Counted from the first letter of the stretch, positions 35,801-48,207 are shown. The stretch: DNA of 64,000 bases from Sarcophilus harrisii (GCF_902635505.1 NC_045430.1:133589925-133653924), one strand, 5' to 3'. The notes: generated from the letters alone by a model not told the origin. Program-made: numbers and translations.

Positions 35801-38800
35801 AGTATTTCATTAGTGAGGAATCATATTTTCTTATTGTAGCCTGGTGTGTGCCTTGCCTAGCTTCACTTGATACTCTTCAGGAATTATGTAGAAAGGAAAA
35901 GCTCACATGTAAATCGATTGGAATCACCAAAAGGAATCTAAATAATTATGAGGTGGAATACTTGTGTGACTACAAGATAGAAAAGGTAAGGCAAATGTGT
36001 AGTCCTCAATAAAGTTATAATTAGATGTTACTTCAATATTTCATTTTATTTATCATGAAAAGAAACTTTAACATTTGGAAAAGCAAGACATTTTTTAAAG
36101 TTTAGATTCTAGGCCACAATAGGCTTAGTATTTTTGTTACCATTGCCAAATGATATTTGTGATTTTTGAAGCACAAAATGTACTTCAACATGAAAATATT
36201 TTTAAGGTAATTACAGAATACCACAACTAGTTCTTGACCATCTCTATCTCTGTGTTTTACCCACAGCACATAAATCCCAAATCAGGTGTGTACCTGAAAA
36301 TTCAAACTAACATTAATGTTAATTTCTGAACATCAGTTCCATATTACCAACTAATTCTACCAGATGTTGCTACATGAATGTTGTATTCTCTCAAACTTAA
36401 CATGTTGAGGACAAAGGCATGGATTCAAGCCCTTGTTCTGTACTGACTAGTGTTATGACTTTGCCATGTCACTTCTCTCTGTGAGCCTCAGTTTCCACAT
36501 GTGTAAAGTGAGTTAATTAAACTTGATCTCTAAGGCCCGGCTCAGATTCTATGACTCCATATTTAATAAATTCATTATCATGGGATCTCTTCTATGATAT
36601 CCCCAACAAATCTTACTGTCTAGTTTGAAGTTTTCCCCTGGTAGAAAATCCACTTCTTCCCGAAGCATCACATTTCACTTTTGGACAGCTTTAATTGTTA
36701 AGAATTTTTCCTTACATAAAATTTGAGTCACATTTCTACAACTTCTATCCATTGCTCCTCATTCTATTACCTTGCCCATGTGACCACTCTTGAAAAAAAC
36801 TGAGAATATCATGTCTCTTCAAATCTTCTCTTTCCATTCCATTTACTTTTCATTCCTTCTATTTCATTAATGGTCAGTCACCAAACCCTATGCTTTTTTC
36901 CAAATATATCTTGTATTCCTCCCTTTTCTAGTCCCACTCTTTACTCCTCAGACTCTTTACCCTATAAGAAGACATACTAAAAGAGTCTCTCCAAATTATT
37001 CTTTCCTGTACTCTATCCTCCATACTTGAGATTTGTTTTCCAAAAACTCTCCAATTTCATCATGACTCTCAAAAACTTCTCTTGATGACTTTCCATTTGC
37101 TTAAAGTACAGTTAAAACATCTCTGCCTTGGTGTCATTACTAACCACTCTCCTTAATTTGTCCTCTCTATACCTCTACCTTAGCAATGCTCCTGCTTCAA
37201 TGACATGTCATGATATGGTGACAAGTCACTCTGGGTTCTCAAAGATTATATTAACACTGCAAATTTGAATAGGTTTTACTAAGCCTAAGATACTGAATAA
37301 AGCTCCAAATACAACCCATATTTATTGTCAAAGGAATAATCTAGTTAAGTATAGATGCTCCTTGCCACCAGTTTGCATTTTTCTATTACTACCATTTTCT
37401 AAGGAAGACTTAAGTTTACATTTTTATGTGATTCATGGGCTAACTGTAATAAAAGGTTCATGTAAAATGCAAACTGGTACTCTTAATGTAAGATGCCTGA
37501 CTTCCAATGAATTGATGTACATACAACACTGGAGAAACCAAGTCACATCTAACCATAGCACATTCATGCTATAAACTAAAGTTGAAAACAAATTACAACT
37601 AAATGGAAAGTGGGTCACAGGTTCCACTCATAAAGAAATTGATGGAGTTAGTTTGATTGTTCATCCAAAAACAGTAAGAAATATTTTATGGTATAATCAC
37701 CATGCCCTACAGTACTCACGTGATGAACTTGCAAGGTCATTGTGAGAAAGATAGTGGCAGCTTTTATGCTTTGTTGAAGATGGAAATAAATTCAATAAAG
37801 AGCTTGACAACATCCTCCAAACCAAGTCATCATATATACCTTGATATACACTGATCTTTGTGGGAATGTGGGCTCAGGGGAAGACAGTGAAAATACTGAA
37901 AAATGAGAAATACAGGAAATGAGAAATTATTCCCAAAACTTGTAAACTGCTTGAATGAGTTATTCCTGGAACTAATACATTCTTAGAGGAGAATGATAAT
38001 AGGGGATATAAAGAATACTAAATTATCACAAAAAATGAATTTGACTCTTAATGGGAAATGACTAATTACAAATATCAGAATTATTTCACTATGTATATTC
38101 AGAACAAAGATCAAAATTACCATGTAAGTAGAAGAAAGGAAAAAGGCAGCGTATAATTACAGCAGCCCCAATAAGAAATATTTCAGCAAGCTATTAACTG
38201 AAGAACGGGAATAGAATAAAAGTAAAGATATTGACTGATTAGAGAAATGTCTTAAGATAAATTTGACCAATGTGAGAGTTGCCTCAAGGAGTTCAAAAGA
38301 GTCCTGAAATCATCTTACTAGATAACATTTGTGTTCTTGTCAAGTTAAGAAATACAGTAGACCAAAACATCACCAGGTTAGAGAGTACAGGATCATTTGG
38401 AAAACATTAAGGAGGTAGGTTAGTAAAAATAATTGTTTCGCAAAACAGTGTAGACAGTGAGTAGAAAAAAAATAAGCACACAGAAAACTCATTGTAAGAT
38501 AGACATCATTCCAAGAGCAATGATAAAACTGCAGTGAAGAACACAAATGGATTAGAAATCTATTCTGTGATGAAATTGTCTAGGATCTAGATTACATTAA
38601 AAAAAAAAAATCCCCCTCATTTCAGGGATCAATGCCTAGCACCATCTCTCAACACAAAATCACCACCAGTGTACCAAATAATTATTTTTTGGGGAGGGGG
38701 GGAGGGAGGAAGTATGCCGGAATACTCTCCCTTTTCCAAATTTTTTTTCCCTCAATTCATTTCCCTGGTTTCTTCTGACTCCATGTTCACCCCGAACAGT

Positions 38801-41800
38801 GACAGTGATTAAATCTACCTCTTTCAGATTTGCAAAAAGGCAAATTTAAACTGAAGAGTAAAATTCCTAATAATCAAAAAATATGCAAAGATGGAATAGG
38901 AAGTAAGGAGTTAATCTACTACTCTAGAAGCATTTCAGCAAAGATGTACTTATCAAGTTATTGTTATGAAGAAGATTCTTGCTTAGATATGGGTTGGAAT
39001 AGATATGCTTTCCAACTGTAGGATTCTGTGATTCACACACACCCAGTGATTGCTGTCATCATCTGTGTCTTTCAAGGGTACACTTAGCCCTTTCTGAATA
39101 GCTTAGGGGATAATTAATTTTTTGGCAGCAGTTAGTCCTTACAGCTTCCTATACACAACTTTTTGCTTTATGCTGGCATTCTCAAAATTATGCATTCATC
39201 CAGAAAATAGTTAAATATGAACATCAAAAAGAAATTGAAATGATTTCTGCCCTCAAGGAGATTACATTCTATCCAGAGAAACAACACATACCTGTATAAA
39301 TATGTACAAAATCTCTATAAAAACAAGGTAATTTGGAGGGCATGCAAAGAAGCACTAAATTAGATGGGAAGGGGGAAGGTGCCAAGAAGAGCTTCATGTA
39401 GTATTTGGTGTTTGAGATACAAATAGAAATCAAATACAATTTGAGACTAGAAGCAATAAACCACTGTAGTCTCGAGCAGAGGAGAGCTTTCAGCCCTTGT
39501 TTTGGGAAGATCTTTGACAACTATGTAAAATATGATGGAAGATAACAGAGCCAGGGAGAACAAGTATCATAGAGATAACTGCAGTGGCCCTCAAATTACT
39601 AAATTCTTTTGACTATGAAGCAAGAAATAGAGAAAAGTGCCCCCTTATATCATGGAGACTGCCTCATACAAAGTCCAAATGGAAGACTGTGTATATTTAT
39701 AGTTGCCATTATGCTGATTATAACAAATTCTAGAATGCTACACAATTCATTTCAGTGTCACAAGTATTAAGTGCCTGATATTTGCAAAGCACTGTGCCAG
39801 ATGCTGGAGATAGGAGAAAAGCAAAGAATCATTTCAGCCACACAGGAAAAACTAAATGGATGAACAATACTTGTTGCTCAGGTTACATCAGGTAATTAAA
39901 TAGCTAGTCCATTGCATTAGCTTACCAACACCTAAATGTTGGATAAGTACTGCAATAAAACATATCTGAATCCAGAAATGAAAAATACAGCTTTTTGGAT
40001 AAGTCCTGTTCCTTGATGCTAAAGTTCATTTATTTCTAATACTGGTATTCTCCCAGTTAGACTGTAAGATGGTGAATAAGTTTAGAATCAACAATGGAAA
40101 GATACAGATAATAGACCACAGCATATTGCCAATAGTGTTATCCAGGTAGAAACAGTTATTAAAGATATTAAGGGCATGCATGCCTAGAAAAGGAGATAGG
40201 TTAATTGGTTAGTGAGATCCTGCATTTTAGACTGCTATATAAAATATTCAAAATAATAAAAAGACCTAGAGAAAAAGCCTTTAGTACCTTGACTTCATCC
40301 TATCTCTTATCTTCTTTCCCCTCCCCCAGAATTTATGCAAAGATTTATTTTATTTGATTTAATTCTAGAAGGGACCTCAGAAATTGTTTATTCTAATTCC
40401 CATCATTTTACAAAGAAGGAAACTGAGACCCAGAAAGAATGACTTGGACAAAATCACAAATGGCAGGAATTGTCAAATTACAAATTTTTAAAAAAATTTA
40501 AATGTCTGTGTAAAAATACTGTATATTGGATATAAAAAGACAAAAATGACAAGAGTCCCTTGGGAATAGACAAGGCTCAGCAGGGATAAGATGGCATGAA
40601 TATATTGAAAGTTGCAATTGTGGAAAGAGTATCCATACTGATAATATAGATTTATGAACTAAGTACCTGTTAATCCTAACTCTATCATATAAATCCTTTT
40701 TTCTAGCCAGGGTCATTTTCTCTCCCTCTGCAGCATACCATATTGCAAGTTTATGTTCTTCCTCTTTTTATTTCCTATTCAATATTACTACTATTAATTT
40801 TACTTATCCCAATGGTTCCAGTCTACATTTATCATCCATTTGTTGCATTCCTTGAAGACAGTTATATACTCCCCCCTACTTTCCACATAGTCTTTTTATA
40901 GACAGAACATTACTTTGTTTCTTTCAACTGGTCCTCGTTTGTCATGAACTTGAGGCTTTCACTTCCTTATTGACCCCTTCTCAATGTTGTCCTTTGTAAA
41001 ATATTGGCATTCAGATGTAGTCTGACCCAAAGCATAGTATATCAGGAAAGTATCTCTGTTGGACAAATGCTTGTCATATGTCAGGATGACAGTAATCCTG
41101 TGTACCCCTCAATGCAGAGTTCATCAAATATCCACTGAAGACCTAGTGTGCATTATCAGTTTTAGAATAATTAGCATATAGAAATAAAGGTGTGAATACT
41201 AATGATTCAGATGTTATTTTATTCTTGCAATTCCTCAAGGTCTTTTTTTTGATCATCAATTATCATATTATAGGTAACAGTATCATTCAGACTAAACTAT
41301 AAGTCAAGGGATCATTGAGAACTTTCCTTAAAATCCTTAGCTAACACAATACCAAATGATAAAATATCTCTCTCTTGACCAAAACTTGGATAAAGGTGTC
41401 AGTTTTTCAAGTCCCTTGTGAAGTCTGAACATTGGGCCAGAAAAGCTGGGTTATCTGAAACACCCTTCTTTTCTTTTTTCTTTTTCTTTTTCTTTTTTTT
41501 TCCTTTTTAAAAAATCTTGAATATTTGCTAGGTTGGTTTTTGTTGACGTAGTCTAGCATAAAACTGCTTTGCAAACTTTATAACAGTTTTTAAGATATTA
41601 TTGGACCTTTTTGTCACATTAAAAATTCAGCAACATTTGGTTTGAAAACATAGGGAGAACTTACATATTTTGTGTAACATCCCTTAGTTTTAATGCTCTT
41701 TAGATTGGTGTCAAAACAATGATAATGGGTATATGTTATCTCTCTTTATAGTCTACAGGGTCCTTGAAGGAAGTCATTAAGTCTTGTTAATCCTTTTATC

Positions 41801-44800
41801 CTTGTTAAACTCTTTTTATACCTCCTCATCCCCTAACTTTGTCCACTCACTGTTTGTTGAATTGAATTTGGAAACCTTACAGCTTAATGTACATCTTCTT
41901 TTGTATTTTAAGGATATGGAATATTACCTTGTAAAATGGAAAGGCTGGCCAGAAACTACAAATACTTGGGAACCTTCAAGAAATCTCAAATGTCCATTAC
42001 TTCTTGAACAATTTTATAATGACCAACGTGATTATTTGTCTCAGCTAAAGCAAGGCAAAGCAGTAATGTTGAAAAATGATATCAAAAGTTTGAAGCCTGC
42101 TATTGCTGAGTATGTTGTAAAGAAGGCTAAACAAAGGGTAGCTCTGCAGAGATGGCAAGAAGAGCTTAACAGAAAAAAGAACCATAAAGGAATGATCTTT
42201 GTTGAAAATACTGTTGATCTGGAAGGTCCACCTTTAGACTTTTACTACATTAATGAATACAAACCTGCTCCTGGAATCAATTTAACAAATGAAGCCATAG
42301 TTGGTTGTATGTGCACAGATTGCTTCTTTGAGAAGTGCTGCCCTGCAGAAGCTGGAGTTCATTTGGCTTACAATAAAAAAAGGCAGATAAAAATCCAACC
42401 TGGCACTCCTATCTATGAGTGCAACTCACGGTGTAAATGTGGGCCTGATTGCCCCAATAGGATTGTTCAGAAAGGTACACCATATTCACTTTGCATCTTT
42501 AGAACTAGCAATGGATGTGGCTGGGGAGTGAAAACCCTTGTGAAAATTAAAAGAATGAGTTTTGTCATGGAATATGTTGGAGAGGTACGTTCAACTACTT
42601 AGACTGTAATGAATAATATGTATACAAGATTGTGACCTTTTTTGAGAAGAGTCTTTCTTCAAAGGACTTGTTTCTTTGTTAATAAATTACTTTTTTTTTT
42701 TTTTTTTTGAATAACATTTAAGTGTCTGTCCTGGCTGGTATATTTTGTGACTGATATTTGCAAAGATTTACCAATATTTTTTGTTATTGTTTTTACATCA
42801 GGAGTGCTATGGTATTTTTAATAAAATATAAATTTTAAAACTCCTGATAGATTTGGTGCCTCATTGTGGCATGGAGGTAACCATAAGATGTATACTAGTG
42901 GAACACAAGTTTGGCAAATTGTATTAAGCTGAGAAGCTTCAAGTGTAGGCCTAATGATAGACATATATGTCTATTCAAGAACCAATTTTAAGTCGAGATA
43001 GGTTCATCACTATGCTGGTTACCTGGTAATGAATTTTTTAGCTACAGCAGCTCCTGAAAGACCCATTCATTAAATTGTAAAGGGGTTGCAATCTGCATTG
43101 GTGGAGAAAAGTACCACATCAATGAAATTACAGATGCCTAAAGTATTGGAGTAGATAAATTCAAAAATAAAAGTACTAATAGAAATACTATATGACATCT
43201 AGAAGTGATGCTATTTTCAATATTTTAAATTCTAATAACTACCCTTCAGTGAGGTATCAACTACTAACTTGCTGTGAAACAATGAATTTAAAGGATGATA
43301 GTAGAAATCCAGAACTTGTGTTCCCATAGCTCACTTTGAATTGCAAACATTGTCCCTACTGACATGCAAAGAATTAAATTGAATTACTGTGTTAATAAAT
43401 CCTAGCTGCAGAGATATTTGGTTGTGGTTGTATATCTGATCATGTTCAATTCTATTTCAATTTTAAAATTGGACACGGTGATAGTAGACCTAATATTGTC
43501 TTCCAGAGACAACAAAGCTTAATCTCACTTTGATTTGAGTCATTGTGAGCTGCCTGATTTTGTCAATTTTAAGTTACTCTTTAGTATATTTGAACTTTTG
43601 AGATCTTTTTCCTATTTTATTTACTATCCTTTAGAAATTTGAGGTTTGTAGCTAATTGAGGAAATAAAAAGGTAGAACTATAGAAATTTTTTTTTTGTTT
43701 TTAGTCAAATCTTTGTAAAAACTTATAAAGTTGAATTTTGTTAATATTGTGTACTGCAAATTGAACTAAACTAATATTTTGTATTTCTAGTAAGGTTTCT
43801 TTTATAACCATATTCAAAGATTATTAAAGGGGAAAAGAGCATTTTGGGTACATAAGAGGTTTCAGGGTGCTTTCTATTTGCCTTCAGTTACTATTTGCAG
43901 GGAAGAATAGCTAAGTAAAATTTACAAACATCTTCCTTTAAAATTATATCTTTTTTTTCTGAAGTCATTTTTATAAAATCCTTTTTTTTTTTATCTTCCA
44001 AATTTCTCTATTTCCAGCTGTCTTCTTTCAGAATTTGTTTAAATGATTGGCAATCATGGTGACTTCAGAGTATCTAGTATATGTGTAATTTAAAACATTT
44101 TTAGGTCACATCTACTGTATATTGTTGATGTACTGTTAATGTCAACAGCTTATTTCCTTGGTTTCAGCAGTAAGATCACTTCTGATTTTTACAATTATTT
44201 TGCAAAATTATGGATTTTTCTTTTAGTTTAGCAATAGTTATATAATATATTAGTTTTTCTTTATAGGTTATCACAAGTGAAGAAGCTGAGAGACGGGGGC
44301 AGCTCTATGATAATAAAGGAATCACATATCTCTTTGATCTGGACTATGAATCTGATGAATTCACAGTGGATGCAGCTCGATATGGAAATGTGTCTCATTT
44401 TGTGAATCATAGTGTAAGAAGTATCATTTCAAGCATAAACAGGACTTTCTAAAATAAGAGGGCCAAGAATTTCACCTTACTTTAAAAATCTTGGGTTTTT
44501 TTTGTTTTTTTTTAATCAACTTATTATTTTGGCTTAAAACTACTCAGTCCCTTAAAATAAGATTTTAAGATGAGGTAATCACTCATACAGTGTTTTGGTA
44601 TTTCCAGAGTCTTTTTTAAACATTTTCCCTTCTTCCACATAGCTTCTTTGTTATTTTATTATTGCTGTTTTAAATAGACAGCAAGTGACATTACAAAATA
44701 TGCCAAATTGTTAGTTCAGGTATAATTAGTTTATGAAAAATGTTGGAAATTCTTCCAAATTCACTAATCTACTCTGCCCATTTTAAGGTAAATTTTGTTT

Positions 44801-47141
44801 AGTGATGAATTTGAGATCCATCAAATTAAATGCTAATATAACCAATGTCTGACAGAGTCCTATTGTTAATGTCTCACTTTGTTGTGGTAAAACCATGTTC
44901 TAAAAGGCTACATGTCAGCAGAAACAAAGTCTGACATTCCAATTTTGTAGGGACCAATCTTTGGTCAAGTTTCTATCTTCATCAGTGGGAGAGGTTACTA
45001 ATGAAATCATGAATCTTTTGGAACTATTAAAGTAAAATTCTAGTTTTGTTCACTAAACAAAACATAAGCTTTGCCCTGTCTTCAATATAGCTTATAATTT
45101 AAGTGTGGGGAAGCCAATGGGTTCCTAAGCTTTGTCTTTGCACTGAGACACCCTGAAACCTTAAATTTAGGCTCTAATGCAGGGGTCCTCAAACTTTTTA
45201 AATAGGGGGCCAGTTCACTGTTCCTCAGACTGTTGGAGGGCCAGACTATAGTAAAAACATAAACTTTGTTTTGTGGGCCTTTAAATAAAGAAACTTCATA
45301 GCCCTGGGGATAAACGTCCTCAGCCTCTGAATCTGGCCCGCGGGCAGTAGTTTGAGGACCCCTGCTCTAATGAGTTTAACTTAGACCTTTATCCATGTAA
45401 AAAGCAATTAAATATTAAAAGGAATTTAAAAACAAGGCCCTGGGAAATTAAAATTTTCATGTGGCATTTGTCTGGCTTAAATCAGATGTTTCTGCATATA
45501 TAAACAATGATTGTATAATTTTAATGTTTCTTTTTTAGTGTGATCCAAATCTTCAGGTGTTCAACGTTTTCATTGATAACCTTGATACTCGCCTTCCTCG
45601 AATAGCACTGTTTTCCACAAGAACAATACATCCTGGAGAAGAGCTTACTTTTGATTATCAAATGAAAGGTATGATGATTTTATTATGGATTAATTGTGTT
45701 AAACAATTGTGGCTGTAGAATAGACTTATTGTTAGGTTGAATGCATTTATTGAGAATCATTGTCAGTTTGTAATTGTGGTTTCTTGTCCTGAATGGATGA
45801 ATAGGGTTAATGGAAGGAGGCTAGTAAAGAAAGCTAGTTTGACTGTGTTTTTACATAGTAGTGGGAAGTTTTGTGGTTTTGTGTGGGAGAGATATGTTGT
45901 AGATTAGAGGAAAGGTAAGTATAATAATTGATAGTAGTGTGAAGAATTTAATAAATAATTAATTACTTTTATTTGGAATTGCACCAAAATTTTTGGTTCC
46001 TAAGACCAATGGATGACTATTATCCTTAAAAGTGAGAAAGCTATGGGTTTTAATCATGGGGTCAAGAATTAGCAGGCTTGGAAAGGACCTTTCTTTATAT
46101 TTAGGTCTTTCCTTAACATTTTGTAGCTGAAAAAATTTAAATTAAATTAATTTATCCATGGTCATACAAGTGATAAATCATGAGAATAGGACTAAAGTGT
46201 AGGATTCAGGTTTAATATATTTTCTGTTATATGCAGCTGTTCTGGATATCACCTCTATACTAATGAATTTGTTATGTTTAAACAAAAAACTTTAAAATAA
46301 GGAAACTTTATTCTTTCTCTAATATATCATATCCAAAATACAGTTATTTAATTCTTTTGGAAATGTTATAAAATATTTTTTGTTGTGATCTCATAAGACT
46401 AAAAGTTACTAAAAAAAAAACACATGAAAATTTAATATCCAAAGATCTTGTTTACTTAAACATTTTAGTAGTTAAATATTAGTTATTTTCAATATTTTTC
46501 TTTAGAATTAATTTCCTAACATTTTTATGTACAATTTAAACTTGTTCTGTGTCCTCATAAGGTTGTACGTTAATGATTATTGTAGAATTCAGTCATCTTC
46601 CCATCAATTTCCATTACTCCAGATGGCCATTCCTATTGAAAAAAATTTTATTCCATATTCTGAAATCGATTTCTTATTTTGTATGCATTTAATTTGGTCA
46701 TCCTACTCTGCAGAAAACTAATTTTTGTGATCTTTATTTTCATTGAATTATGCCACATAACTCCAACATTTGCTTATTAATTAATTTAAAAATATTGAGT
46801 ACATAATCCTTAAGAAAAGAATGTCTACTTTATTGATTTTTTAATGGTTCTTTTACAGTCTTGAAGCTGTTTATGTCCTCTGGTTAGTTATGTAAATAGG
46901 CTAATTACTCTTTATTGATTCAACTGCTAAATATTCAAAATGTATACTAGAACAATTTTTAGATTTAATAATAAAGAATTCCGTATTACAATTACCAACT
47001 CTCTTTTTTCTGTGTTTTCCCCCCACATATTCAGGTTCTGGAGATATATCTTCAGAGTCTATTGACCTCAGCCCAGCCAAAAAGAGGGTCAGAACTGTGT
47101 GCAAGTGTGGATCTGTGTCTTGCAGAGGTTACCTCAACTAA
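32777..47141 (+). CDS. SUV39H2: SUV39H2 histone H3K9 methyltransferase, six coding exons
   Basis: Join of 32777-32807, 35840-35985, 41913-42584, 44267-44413, 45539-45668, 47035-47141: 1233 bases, 410 residues, the same length as human. SUV39H2 trimethylates H3K9 at pericentric heterochromatin using S-adenosylmethionine, with HP1 reading the mark. In order: short N-terminus ([17 protein letters not shown]), chromodomain (about 45-105, [18 protein letters not shown]), linker, Cys-rich zinc-binding pre-SET ([17 protein letters not shown] and [15 protein letters not shown]), SET (about 250-373, with NHSCDPN and ELTFDYQMK) and post-SET ([13 protein letters not shown]). All junctions are GT-AG and in frame. 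One oddity is Cys at residue 261 ([10 protein letters not shown]), where human has Arg as I recall. ATG 32777 has a strong Kozak context. The shorter form known from human could start at the Met of DMEYYLVK in exon 3. Confidence 0.97.
33066..33110 (+). repeat. (CCCGT)n-type pentanucleotide tract in SUV39H2 intron 1
   Basis: Repeated GTCCC units with one GTGCG interruption, inside the CpG island. The minus strand carries regularly spaced GGG triplets and could fold as a G-quadruplex. Confidence 0.8.
33481..35839 (+). other. SUV39H2 intron 1 outside the CpG island
   Basis: MIR-like copies lie at about 34520-34625 (antisense) and 34740-34850 (sense, CAGTTCTGCCACTTACTCTG). There is a short GAAA run at about 34858-34880. 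Nothing else recognised. Confidence 0.5.
35840..35985 (+). CDS. SUV39H2: SUV39H2 coding exon 2
   Basis: Acceptor TTTTCTTATTGTAG, donor GAAAAG|GTAAGG. Encodes [20 protein letters not shown], then [14 protein letters not shown], the start of the chromodomain. Confidence 0.95.
36395..36565 (+). repeat. MIR SINE, sense
   Basis: GTTATGACTTTGCCATGTCA, then GAGCCTCAGTTTCCACATG and GGCCCGGCTCAGATTCTATG, is a MIR core and tail in the intron after SUV39H2 exon 2. Confidence 0.7.
36566..36830 (-). repeat. CR1/L3 LINE fragment, antisense orientation inferred
   Basis: Plus strand reads TTAATTGTTAAGAATTTTTC and then CTTCTATCCATTGCTCCTCA. These are phrases shared with old CR1/L3 copies in amniotes. Orientation and family are from memory. 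Confidence 0.5.
36870..37205 (+). repeat. LINE L2 fragment, sense
   Basis: CCCTATGCTTTTTTCCAAAT, then CTTGATGACTTTCCATTTGC and CTCCTGCTTCAA, follows the degraded L2 order seen at 29640-30668. Confidence 0.4.
37450..38540 (+). repeat. RTE/BovB-like LINE fragment (endonuclease end)
   Basis: Opens with a frame reading [14 protein letters not shown], matching the start of RTE endonuclease (GTLNVRTL-type), and continues with decayed RTE-like phrases such as GATTGTTCATCCAAAAACAG. It lies in SUV39H2 intron 2 and is broken throughout. Confidence 0.55.
38600..41912 (+). other. SUV39H2 intron 2, right part
   Basis: Holds L2-like antisense pieces at about 39190-39430 and 39745-39830, an antisense MIR at about 40360-40470, a CR1/L3-like piece at about 40920-41060 (GACTTGAGGC-type phrases, GATGTAGTCTGACCCAAAGC) and a CTTTTT-rich tract near 41470-41510. 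No exon recognised. Confidence 0.45.
41913..42584 (+). CDS. SUV39H2: SUV39H2 coding exon 3 (chromodomain, linker, pre-SET, start of SET)
   Basis: Acceptor TTGTATTTTAAG, donor GGAGAG|GTACGT. 224 codons from [11 protein letters not shown] to SFVMEYVGE. An open frame continues about 129 bases left into the intron, but that part has no homology to the family and the acceptor is clear. Confidence 0.97.
42585..44266 (+). other. SUV39H2 intron 3
   Basis: Unique-looking AT-rich sequence with T runs. No repeat family, exon or RNA gene recognised. Confidence 0.45.
44267..44413 (+). CDS. SUV39H2: SUV39H2 coding exon 4 (SET)
   Basis: Acceptor TTTTTCTTTATAG, donor CATAGT|GTAAGA. Encodes [20 protein letters not shown], then [15 protein letters not shown], including the cofactor-binding NHS. 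Confidence 0.96.
45180..45364 (-). mobile_element. Non-autonomous hAT DNA transposon, 185 bp, with a perfect 8-bp target duplication
   Basis: Left end CAGGGGTCCTCAAAC and right end GTTTGAGGACCCCTG are perfect 15-bp inverted repeats. The flanks CTCTAATG at 45172-45179 and 45365-45372 are identical octamers, the hAT hallmark. Strand is given relative to the copy at 20774-20965, which lies the other way round. It sits in the SUV39H2 intron after exon 4. Confidence 0.93.
45539..45668 (+). CDS. SUV39H2: SUV39H2 coding exon 5 (SET)
   Basis: Acceptor TTTCTTTTTTAG, donor AAAG|GTATGA. Opens with [20 protein letters not shown], completing NHSCDPN across the junction, and ends ELTFDYQMK. Confidence 0.96.
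45669..47034 (+). other. SUV39H2 intron 5
   Basis: An antisense MIR-like stretch lies at about 46125-46225. The remainder is AT-rich with no recognised feature. Confidence 0.4.
47035..47141 (+). CDS. SUV39H2: SUV39H2 last coding exon (post-SET)
   Basis: Acceptor CCCCACATATTCAG. Encodes [20 protein letters not shown], then [15 protein letters not shown] and TAA. The three post-SET cysteines that bind zinc with the SET Cys are present. Confidence 0.96.
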
Positions 47142-47474
47142 AATTTCAGGATATAGGTCTAAAGATAAATGTCATGGTTCTTTTTGTTTGTTTTTTACTT
47201 AAATCCCATCTTAGAAAATGAATTTTTTTATATTTAAGTATTTGGGATATTTTTATATATGCTAAATCAAGGTTGTTATGCCTCATGTTTTCTTAATTTA
47301 CAATTCATTTCAAAACCACATTAGCCAAAGACCTTACTGATGCTTATTAATGTGAAAGGGTAAACACAGGGTCACACAAGAGTAGATCTTACACAGATTA
47401 GTCAAGTGTATCAGTGCTTAATAGTTGAATGTCAAGCCCATTAGGAAAATAAAATTACTTAAGGATTAGGGTTT

Positions 47475-47595
47475 TTATTCATTCAACAAACATTTATTAA
47501 GCACTAATTGTGCACAGCACCATGCTAAGCACTGGGAAAAATAAAAAGTTTGGAGAAGATACCATCCCTGCCCCCTTGGAGCTTACATACTTAAG
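47475..47595 (-). repeat. LINE L2 3' end, antisense
   Basis: TTCATTCAACAAACATTTAT, then AAGCACTAATTGTGCACAGC and CCCCTTGGAGCTTACATAC, is the exact reverse order of the L2 tail. Confidence 0.8.
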
Positions 47596-47970
47596 TTTAG
47601 TTATGAAAATGCTGCTTTTGAATGTGTAAGTGTTATCAGTTTAGGACTAACATTCAATTTGTTGAGAAATATAGTTAGTTTATTTAATTTGGACAATGTA
47701 AAAAAGTTCTATTTTTGTTAATGTAATTTATATGACATCCTTATTCACCTGCTTAACAGTCATACATACTGTGTATGTACTTATTGAAAATAGGTGATAT
47801 CAAATTTTATACTCTTTTTTTTCTAATTTTTATTAAAACAAATTGACAAGTTACTGATCCTAATGTTTGCTAAGGTGTAAAATTAAATGTAAAAGAATAG
47901 AATTTAAATATCTTGATTTCATAGTTTAGAGAAGTTTGTAGCATATAAGGTATATTTCTTCTGCTTTTAC

Positions 47971-48207
47971 AAGTGGTTCTTAAACTTCTTTTTCAGAGAA
48001 CAATTAATTCTTTTAAAAGTACTGAATGGCTGGCCATCATAATTATGTGGGAGGAAAAGGGTGGGGTTTGGGACCAAAGGGAAAGTTTCTATCCGCTAAT
48101 TTTGCAGCATCAAAGTCCTTTGCAGTACTCCTCAGAAGAACAGATTTACATCCTGAAACCCCTCATAACTCCACTGAAAATTGCAAGACCCTGTTTGAGA
48201 ACTACTG
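47971..48207 (+). mobile_element. Old hAT-like (MER-type) non-autonomous transposon
   Basis: The left end AAGTGGTTCTTAAAC and right end GTTTGAGAACTACTG are near-matching inverted repeats of the CAGTGGTTCTCAAAC type used by many hAT-Charlie families. The flanking octamers do not clearly match, so it is old or truncated. Confidence 0.55.

Noticed and set aside
41784-41912. In-frame extension to the left of SUV39H2 exon 3
   Set aside because: A clear acceptor TTGTATTTTAAG precedes the conserved [11 protein letters not shown]; the extension has no family match.
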